A stretch of DNA of 64,000 nt. Origin: Paenibacillus glycanilyticus NBRC 16618. GTDB taxonomy: Bacteria > Bacillota > Bacilli > Paenibacillales > Paenibacillaceae. This document shows positions 58,721 to 64,000 of the stretch, piece after piece. The number at the start of each line of letters is the position of its first letter. The first letter of the stretch is position 1. Made by a program: the position numbers and the translations under genes. The stretch spans positions 17,881-81,880 of the forward strand of contig NZ_BILY01000034.1 of the NCBI RefSeq assembly GCF_004000805.1, read 5' to 3'. The notes under the pieces were generated by a model. It saw only the letters and a list, made by a program, of their open reading frames with translations, had not been told where the DNA came from and did no database searches.

Positions 58721-59662
58721 ATGGAGCCTATTTTACCAATGGAGCCCGTGAAGAGCGCAGCCATTCCAACGGGTGAAGAGTGGATCGCGCAGGTAAAATG
58801 GGACGGTGTCCGGATTTTAACTTATGCCGATCGCGGTGAAGTGAAGCTTTATAATCGCAAGAAAAACGAAAGGACCATGCATTATCCGGAGATCGGGAAC
58901 CTAAGCGAGTATTGCGCAAGCCAATCCGTCATCTTAGACGGCGAGGTAGTCTCCTTAGGAGAGCATGGCAAGCCGTCCTTTCAACGGGTGATGAGAAGGG
59001 ACGGTGTCCGGAACAGGGATCGGATAGAGAGGGCCATTGAGACGGTGCCGATTTTCTATATGATTTTCGACATTGTCTACTTCAATGGGGCGTGGATCCA
59101 AGATAAGCCGTTTCATGAGCGAGCAGAGCTATTGACTCGAATCATTACGCCGAATAAGCATATCCAGCTGGTCCCGTCAGTCAGCTACGCCACAGGCTTA
59201 TTGGATGCCGTAAAGCAGCAAGATATGGAGGGGATTGTGCTTAAGAGGCTGAATTCCTCCTACGCTATCGGGAAGAAAAGGGATGACTGGCTAAAGGTGA
59301 AAAACTTTCAGGATCTCATCGCTGTCATTGGCGGATTTACGCTCCGTCATCATACGATTAATTCCATTTTGCTTGGATTATACGATTCCAATGGCAGGCT
59401 GCATTATATAGGGCATACCGGCACAGGGAAGATGACGGTTAACGATTGGAGAGAGTTGACGGAAGAATTGAGGGGAATGATTATCGGCCATCTTCCTTTT
59501 GATAACCTTCCGCAACGTCATAAGGATGCCATAGGGGTGCGGCCAGAAAAGACCGTAAAAATCAAATATGCGGAATGGACGGAAGGCGGGTCGCTAAGGC
59601 AGCCTAGTATTGAGGGATTTATTGAAATTCCTCCGGTTGAATGTGTGCTTGAAAGAAGTTGA
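58721..59662 (+). CDS. ATP-dependent DNA ligase, LigD-type
   Basis: A 313-residue ligase. Motif I with the adenylated Lys is WIAQVKWDGVRILTY near residues 21-35. Later motifs are LDGEVVSL (III), FYMIFDIVYFNG (IIIa), GIVLKRLNSSY (IV) and KRDDWLKVKN (V). The C-terminal OB fold is FTLRHHTINSILLGLYD...RQPSIEGFIEI. It resembles the ligase domain of LigD or stand-alone LigC ligases, with partners Ku and LigD polymerase elsewhere; no ku gene is seen here. ATG 58721 follows CGGAGTGATC; the frame extends to 58640 but the added residues are not ligase-like. Confidence 0.88.
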   Translation: MEPILPMEPVKSAAIPTGEEWIAQVKWDGVRILTYADRGEVKLYNRKKNERTMHYPEIGNLSEYCASQSVILDGEVVSLGEHGKPSFQRVMRRDGVRNRDRIERAIETVPIFYMIFDIVYFNGAWIQDKPFHERAELLTRIITPNKHIQLVPSVSYATGLLDAVKQQDMEGIVLKRLNSSYAIGKKRDDWLKVKNFQDLIAVIGGFTLRHHTINSILLGLYDSNGRLHYIGHTGTGKMTVNDWRELTEELRGMIIGHLPFDNLPQRHKDAIGVRPEKTVKIKYAEWTEGGSLRQPSIEGFIEIPPVECVLERS

Positions 59663-59741
59663 AAAGGAGCCGATAAAACGAGAATGCCAGCGTCAAAGAA
59701 GATTTGAAATTTTTGAAGGATAAGTAGGAGGAAATAAACAA

Positions 59742-59789
59742 AAGCAAACGGGGCTGAGCCGGGGCAATTCGGTTCAGCCTTGTTTGCTT
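59742..59789. terminator. Bidirectional terminator between ligase and TetR genes
   Basis: AAGCAAACGGGGCTGAGCC (59742-59760) pairs with GGTTCAGCCTTGTTTGCTT (59771-59789) with few mismatches; the right arm carries the end of the tetR-like gene. Confidence 0.85.
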
Positions 59790-60415
59790 GTCTTTCGTAC
59801 GAGAGGCAAATAAATATCGTCCACAATCTCGAGAATAGCCTCGTCGGTCAGCGGCGTATGAGTGGTGAGCACCTCGTACCGCACGAGGTCGACGGGAAGG
59901 GTGATGACGCGTTCCGGCAGCCCTTCGAGAATGACCTCGCCGCGCTTTTCGGCATTGCGCAAAATATTCGTCATGGCGACGGACAGCGGATCTTCCGCTC
60001 TTGGCGACAATGTCATCTTGGCGTGAAGCTCGTCCCCGTGCAAATCAACCATCAGCCCATGAATGGTCTCGGCCCCAATCAGCTGCATGGGTTTAATAAT
60101 CCGATCCATCAAGGAAAGGACATCATCCCGCAAGCTGCCCGTATCGGGAGTGTCGAGCGAGGGCTTGGGCATATGCTTGATCATTGCGGCGATGACCAGC
60201 TTCGCCTTATTCGGCCACCTGCGGTAAACGGCGGTCTTATTTGTTTTTGCCCGGGTCGCAACAGCCTCCATCGTCATCTTGGAGTAGCCGGTTTCCCGCA
60301 GCTCCTCCCATGCAGCGGTCAATATGGCATTCTCCAGAACGTCTCCGCGTCTCCGCGATCCCCCCGCTTGTTGATCCTCGTTGTTCTTTTTGCGATCTTG
60401 CTGCGATTCGGTCAT
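59774..60415 (-). CDS. TetR/AcrR family repressor
   Basis: A 213-residue regulator. The N-terminal HTH (about residues 30-75) is ILTAAWEELRETGYSKMTMEAVATRAKTNKTAVYRRWPNKAKLVIAAM; the C-terminal ligand domain follows with TETIHGLM-like and AEKRGEVILEGLPERVITLPVDLVRYEVLTTHTPLTD segments of the TetR_C_16/11-type. It is divergent from a DHA2 efflux gene with a perfect palindrome between them, the classic TetR/efflux arrangement; it probably represses the pump. ATG 60415 is chosen over ATG 60427, which abuts the GGGAG. Confidence 0.87.
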   Translation of the reverse strand: MTESQQDRKKNNEDQQAGGSRRRGDVLENAILTAAWEELRETGYSKMTMEAVATRAKTNKTAVYRRWPNKAKLVIAAMIKHMPKPSLDTPDTGSLRDDVLSLMDRIIKPMQLIGAETIHGLMVDLHGDELHAKMTLSPRAEDPLSVAMTNILRNAEKRGEVILEGLPERVITLPVDLVRYEVLTTHTPLTDEAILEIVDDIYLPLVRKTSKQG

Positions 60416-60517
60416 AGCGTGTTCCATCTCCCGGGTTGTGTTAGGACAACGTCCTTCTAGTCTCTTGTAAATAGTATATTGCATTTTCGCTAGAATTATA
60501 ATATTGTATTGCAATAA

Positions 60518-60537
60518 GGTACGGTACGTACCGTACC
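60518..60537. promoter_or_regulatory. TetR-type operator candidate (20-bp perfect palindrome)
   Basis: GGTACGGTACGTACCGTACC is perfectly palindromic. It lies between a TATAAT (60497-60502) and the efflux gene start at 60562, 103 bases from the TetR start. TetR/AcrR repressors bind such palindromes and release them on ligand binding. Confidence 0.8.
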
Positions 60538-60561
60538 CTAAATTGCGAAGAGGTGAGCAGA

Positions 60562-61995
60562 ATGGCCAAAAGCCACGCAAAGGCAATAAAAGCTCCAAAG
60601 GAAAAGATGGATCCCGGCATTTTAAAAATCGCGCTTATTCTTGTTCTCGGAGCTATTGTTCCCTTACTGGACTCAACCATGATCAACGTGGCAATCAATA
60701 CGCTTGCGGTTGATTTGCACAGCACGGTATCGACCACTCAATGGGTGATTACGGGCTATGTGCTCACGATGGGACTAGCGGTGCCGGTATCGGGATGGGC
60801 CATACAGCGGTTCGGCGGAAAGAACTTATATCTGTTCTCGCTGGGGGTGTTCCTGGTCTCGTCACTCCTATGCTCGCTGGCATGGAGCACCGAAAGCTTA
60901 ATCGGCTTCCGGTTATTGCAAGGAGCGGGAGCGGGACTGCTCGTCCCTACGATAACGAACGTGCTTGTTCAATCGGCTGGGGGACGCGGGCTCGGAAGGC
61001 TGATCGCGCTTATTAGTATCCCAACGCTGATCGGTCCGATTCTTGGTCCGGTCGTGGGCGGGCTCATTATGGACAACATGAGCTGGCGCTGGATTTTCTA
61101 CGTCAACATTCCGGTTATGCTGGTCGCGTTATGGCTGTCCTGGCGGCACATTCCAAAGGGTGAGGCTGCCGCAAATAAACCGAAATTTGACGTCCTTGGG
61201 CTTCTGCTGTTGTCTCCGGCATTCGCCGCCCTTATCTACGGGATTTCAGAGACCAGCTCCGACGGGCTTTCTTCGGCAGGGGCCCTGATTCCGCTTGCGG
61301 CGGGGATTGCGCTGATGGCTGCCTATGTCGTTTATGCCTTGCGCACGAAGCAAGCCCCGCTGCTTGATTTGCATCTTTTTCGTTCGCGGCATTTCCTGGC
61401 GTCCAATATTATTTTGTTCTTCTCCGGTATGGTCATGAACGGTGCCATGCTGCTGCTCCCGCTCTATTACGAGCAGGTTCGCGGCGAAAGCGTGCTGACG
61501 ACGGGGCTGCTGTTGATTCCTCAGGGGGTTGGGATGCTGCTGACGAGGAGCTGGATCGGTAAACTGGCTGACCGAGCAGGCTCCAGGAGTATTGTGCTTG
61601 TCAGTCTGGCGGTCACGCTGGTGTCCAGCATTCCGTTTGCTTTTGCGGGAACGGATACGAGCCATTTCGTGCTAGGCTTGGCGCAGCTTGTGCGCGGGGC
61701 GGCGATGAACGGCATCTTTATTCCGATTATGGTATCCGCTTATGAAGGGCTGCAGAAGGAGCAAATTCCGCATGCCAGCATTTCGACGCGGATCTTCCAG
61801 ACGATTGGGGGAGCGTTTGGTTCGGCAGTTCTGGCAACGGTCATCGGACATCAGCTGAAAAGCGGTGCCGGCGGCAGCCTTGTCTCCCTTGCCGATGCTT
61901 ATCAGGTCGCTTTCTGGTGGTCGGTCGGTTTTGCCGCGTTTTCCTTCCTTCCGGCCTTATTATTGTCTAACCGCAAGAAACAAAAAGAGGCTTAA
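60562..61995 (+). CDS. DHA2-family MFS drug efflux transporter (EmrB/QacA type)
   Basis: A 477-residue protein with about 14 transmembrane helices. Motif D1-like LDSTMINVAINTLAVDLHSTVSTTQWVITGYVLTMGLAVPVSGW near residues 36-80, motif A FGGKNLYLFSL region, motif B RLLQGAGAGLLVPTI and motif C GPILGPVVGGLIMDNMSWRWIFYVNIP. It is a drug:H+ antiporter; substrate unknown. ATG 60562 follows AGAGGTGAG. It is divergent from the TetR-type regulator. Confidence 0.9.
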   Translation: MAKSHAKAIKAPKEKMDPGILKIALILVLGAIVPLLDSTMINVAINTLAVDLHSTVSTTQWVITGYVLTMGLAVPVSGWAIQRFGGKNLYLFSLGVFLVSSLLCSLAWSTESLIGFRLLQGAGAGLLVPTITNVLVQSAGGRGLGRLIALISIPTLIGPILGPVVGGLIMDNMSWRWIFYVNIPVMLVALWLSWRHIPKGEAAANKPKFDVLGLLLLSPAFAALIYGISETSSDGLSSAGALIPLAAGIALMAAYVVYALRTKQAPLLDLHLFRSRHFLASNIILFFSGMVMNGAMLLLPLYYEQVRGESVLTTGLLLIPQGVGMLLTRSWIGKLADRAGSRSIVLVSLAVTLVSSIPFAFAGTDTSHFVLGLAQLVRGAAMNGIFIPIMVSAYEGLQKEQIPHASISTRIFQTIGGAFGSAVLATVIGHQLKSGAGGSLVSLADAYQVAFWWSVGFAAFSFLPALLLSNRKKQKEA

Positions 61996-62118
61996 TCCCA
62001 TTCGCTCACGAAGGAAACTTTCCAATAAGAAGCTTTCTAGCAAACATTTTTTGGTATAATATCTGATAGATTAGAAATGCTGTAAATAGGAAAATTTCGT
62101 GAGAGAAGAGGAATGGGA

Positions 62119-62580
62119 ATGTCCTACACCGTCGATTTTAAAAATGTGTCTACCGTTGGCCTGGAGTCTTCGCCTGTAGCAGAGACGCTGGCCGGTCTTC
62201 GCGCGAACGAAGCCCGTTATTTCATGACCAAATACAAGCATGAGTTTACGGTTGTGCCCGCGAGCGAAAGTCAGGATGCCCTGGATTACGTGAACCGGAT
62301 CTTGCAGGAACGCAATATCGAATTCTCGGCAAAACCGCTGGAGACGTCGCAGTTCCAAGTCGAGAATATCAAATTTACCTACGTCTTCTATGAGGACGGA
62401 CTGGCTCTCAACGTGATGTATACGGTAGACGACGCGAAGAAGCGGGCTGTTGGCTTCAAGCTTTCCGAAGGGATGGAAGTGCCGCAGGAGCTGGAAGGAA
62501 AGTTCAAGTTCGCCAGACAGAAATCGAAGCTGGCCGGTACCATTCGCGGTTCGTTTTTTGTCATTAAAGGCGAATACTAA
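62119..62580 (+). CDS. Hypothetical protein
   Basis: A 153-residue soluble alpha/beta protein not matched to a family: MSYTVDFKNVSTVGLESSPVAETLAGLRANEARYFMTKYKHEFTVVPASESQDALDYVNRILQERNIEFSAKPLETSQFQVENIKFTYVFYEDGLALNVMYTVDDAKKRAVGFKL. No signal peptide, cysteines or low-complexity regions. ATG 62119 is better spaced from AGAAGAGGA than ATG 62113. Upstream GGTATAAT (62051-62058) could be a -10. It stands alone, followed by a terminator. Confidence 0.75.
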   Translation: MSYTVDFKNVSTVGLESSPVAETLAGLRANEARYFMTKYKHEFTVVPASESQDALDYVNRILQERNIEFSAKPLETSQFQVENIKFTYVFYEDGLALNVMYTVDDAKKRAVGFKLSEGMEVPQELEGKFKFARQKSKLAGTIRGSFFVIKGEY

Positions 62581-62651
62581 GAAAGTTTCTGGAAAATAAG
62601 CGGATGGGCGGAGCCGATTTGAATTAAGCATCCTCCCCCCGAAACCAATAG

Positions 62652-62679
62652 GCCACTCCTTTTATAAGGGGTGGCTTTT
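62652..62679 (+). terminator. Terminator after the hypothetical gene
   Basis: GCCACTCCTT (62652-62661) pairs with AAGGGGTGGC (62666-62675, one G-U), followed by TTTTT. Confidence 0.88.
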
Positions 62680-62703
62680 TGTCGTTGATAATCTAATTAA
62701 ATC

Positions 62704-62725
62704 TTGTCAACAGTATGATTGACAA
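62704..62725. promoter_or_regulatory. Inverted repeat upstream of mtlA
   Basis: TTGTCAA (62704-62710) and TTGACAA (62719-62725) are perfect inverted repeats with an 8-base spacer, 116 bases before mtlA. They may be an operator or may contain a -35 element (TTGACA); no good -10 at 17 bases was seen. Confidence 0.45.
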
Positions 62726-62840
62726 AACCTCGTTTTCCTTTTGTTGTTCTGGCGGAAGGCATCCTTTACGATGATAGTAACCCGGGCGGCACTGCCGGTC
62801 CGGTAAAAAGAAAGCGATTTTATAGAGGAGGAACCCAAAA

Positions 62841-64000
62841 ATGCAGCAAGTGCAAAACAGTTCTCCAACCGGGGGAATTCGTGTGGGAGTCCAGAAGTTT
62901 GGACGTTTTCTCAGCGGTATGGTTATGCCCAATATTGGTGCTTTTATAGCATGGGGGATCATAACGGCGTTGTTCATTCCTACGGGATGGCTGCCGAACG
63001 AAACCCTTGCAAAGCTTGTTGATCCGATTATCAAGTATCTGCTTCCGCTTCTGATCGGTTATACGGGCGGTACGATGATTCATAAGCAGCGCGGCGGCGT
63101 TATCGGCGCTCTGATGACAATGGGCATTATCGTGGGCACGGACATCCCGATGTTCCTCGGAGCCATGATTTGCGGTCCGCTGGCCGCGTGGGTACTGAAG
63201 CAATTCGATAAATCGATCGAGGGTAAGATCAAATCCGGCTTTGAAATGCTGGTGAACAACTTCTCGCTTGGCATTATCGGCGCGATTCTTACGCTGATTT
63301 CTTATACCGGCGTTGGTCCGGTTATCGAGCAATTAACCAAGATTTTATCTAACGGCGTGGAGTTCCTGGTTAACCATAACCTGATCCCGCTAGCTAACAT
63401 TATTATTGAACCGGCAAAAATTTTGTTCCTTAACAATGCCATTAACCATGGCGTATTGAGCCCTATCGCATTAGAAGAAGCGTCCCGGACGGGGCAATCG
63501 ATTCTCTTCATGCTGGAATCGAACCCGGGTCCAGGCCTCGGCATTCTGCTTGCTTACATGATTGCCGGCCGCGGCTCGGCGAGGCAGTCCGCTTCCGGCG
63601 CAGCGATCATTCACTTCTTCGGGGGTATTCACGAGATTTACTTCCCGTACATCCTGATGAATCCGCGTCTGATTCTGGCCGTTATCGCCGGCGGCGTTAC
63701 CGGTACCTTCACCTTCTCCCTGTTTGGAGCGGGCCTAGTTGCACCGCCTTCGCCGGGCAGTATTTTTGCTTACATTGCCATGGCTCCAAAAGGCGGCCTT
63801 CTTGCGGCTCTGAGCGGTATCGTAACCGCCGCTATCGTATCGTTTGTCATTGCGGCTCTGCTGCTCAAGACGACGAAAAAAGAAGCTGAGGGCGGAAACG
63901 ATCTCGAACAAGCTTCGGCAAGAATGAAGGAAATGAAGGCCGCAGGCAATACGGCGGCAGCTGCAACAGCGATTGCGGCTCCGGCAGCGGCTTCGCAAGC
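62841..64000 (+). CDS. mtlA: Mannitol PTS transporter subunit EIICB (partial, runs off the window)
   Basis: The first 386 residues of a mannitol permease. Starts MQQVQNSSPTGGIRVGVQKFGRFLSGMVMPNIGAFIAWGIITALFIP; the EIIC substrate motif is IHFFGGIHEIYFPYILMNPRLI near residues 256-277, with about eight hydrophobic segments. The last residues (LEQASARMKEMKAAGNTAAAATAIAAPAAA) are the Ala-rich linker to the EIIB domain, which would lie beyond base 64000. It imports mannitol with phosphorylation. AGAGGAGGAACCC precedes ATG 62841. Confidence 0.93.
   Translation, partial: MQQVQNSSPTGGIRVGVQKFGRFLSGMVMPNIGAFIAWGIITALFIPTGWLPNETLAKLVDPIIKYLLPLLIGYTGGTMIHKQRGGVIGALMTMGIIVGTDIPMFLGAMICGPLAAWVLKQFDKSIEGKIKSGFEMLVNNFSLGIIGAILTLISYTGVGPVIEQLTKILSNGVEFLVNHNLIPLANIIIEPAKILFLNNAINHGVLSPIALEEASRTGQSILFMLESNPGPGLGILLAYMIAGRGSARQSASGAAIIHFFGGIHEIYFPYILMNPRLILAVIAGGVTGTFTFSLFGAGLVAPPSPGSIFAYIAMAPKGGLLAALSGIVTAAIVSFVIAALLLKTTKKEAEGGNDLEQASARMKEMKAAGNTAAAATAIAAPAAASQ

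Noticed and set aside
1..64000. CRISPR arrays and insertion sequences
   Set aside because: No regularly spaced 25-40 bp repeats, transposase genes or terminal inverted repeats with target duplications were seen; the only tandem array is the 10-bp iteron block.

Overview
The window reads as origin-proximal chromosome of an endospore-forming, low-to-medium GC Bacillota, most likely Paenibacillus or a close relative. The evidence is the classic origin-side order (end of rsmG, noc, soj, spo0J, sporulation gene yyaC, rpsF-ssb-rpsR, yybS-gdpP-rplI-dnaB, purA, the five-gene walRKHIJ operon, an HtrA protease, rlmH), many DUF families typical of Bacillaceae and Paenibacillaceae, strong AGGAGG ribosome binding sites, and a YesM/YesN/LplB-type sugar uptake locus.

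Layout. 1-3.2 kb: chromosome partitioning genes with two consensus parS sites, one inside the hairpin after rsmG and one inside spo0J. 3.2-9.1 kb: cysteine-desulfurase-like enzyme, DUF4446, yyaC, DUF3343, MscS channel, DUF951, tRNA-Ser(CGA), a flavoprotein and a YjzC-type peptide. 9.2-12.4 kb: rpsF-ssb-rpsR, then the yjlC-ndh respiratory pair behind a good Rex-operator candidate. 12.4-19 kb: CPA2 antiporter, CorC/HlyC-type membrane protein, DUF1836, DUF4870, a CBS protein and an odd exported amidohydrolase. 19-25.5 kb: yybS, gdpP, rplI, dnaB and purA. 25.6-35.7 kb: a LysM/G5/M23 peptidase and the walRKHIJ-htrA cell-envelope block. 35.8-41.2 kb: DUF4097 repeat protein, YnfA, CxxH/CxxC peptide, ankyrin lipoprotein, a third parS-like site, rlmH, a Nudix fusion and a MerR-methyltransferase fusion.

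From about 41 kb the content is accessory: an ABC importer (two permeases and a binding lipoprotein, no ATPase) followed by a histidine kinase, response regulator and second binding lipoprotein; then a ParM-like actin gene, a small ParR-like gene and a tandem array of 10-bp iterons, which together look like a complete plasmid-type segregation cassette inside the chromosome; an EEP-family hydrolase, a GPH sugar symporter and a MATE exporter. From 55.4 to 58.6 kb is a decay zone: a large-subunit catalase gene split by an in-frame TGA, a YciI gene with a one-base frameshift, and a LigD-type polymerase gene lacking its catalytic core. A LigD-type ATP-dependent ligase, a TetR/DHA2 efflux pair around a perfect 20-bp palindrome, an orphan protein and the start of the mannitol PTS transporter close the window.

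The main candidate for an undescribed system is the actin/adaptor/iteron cassette at 49.3-51.0 kb. Next are the parS site inside a terminator-like palindrome, the domain fusions at 38.9 and 40.0 kb, and the adjacent broken genes. All assignments are by eye; no database or structure search was run.
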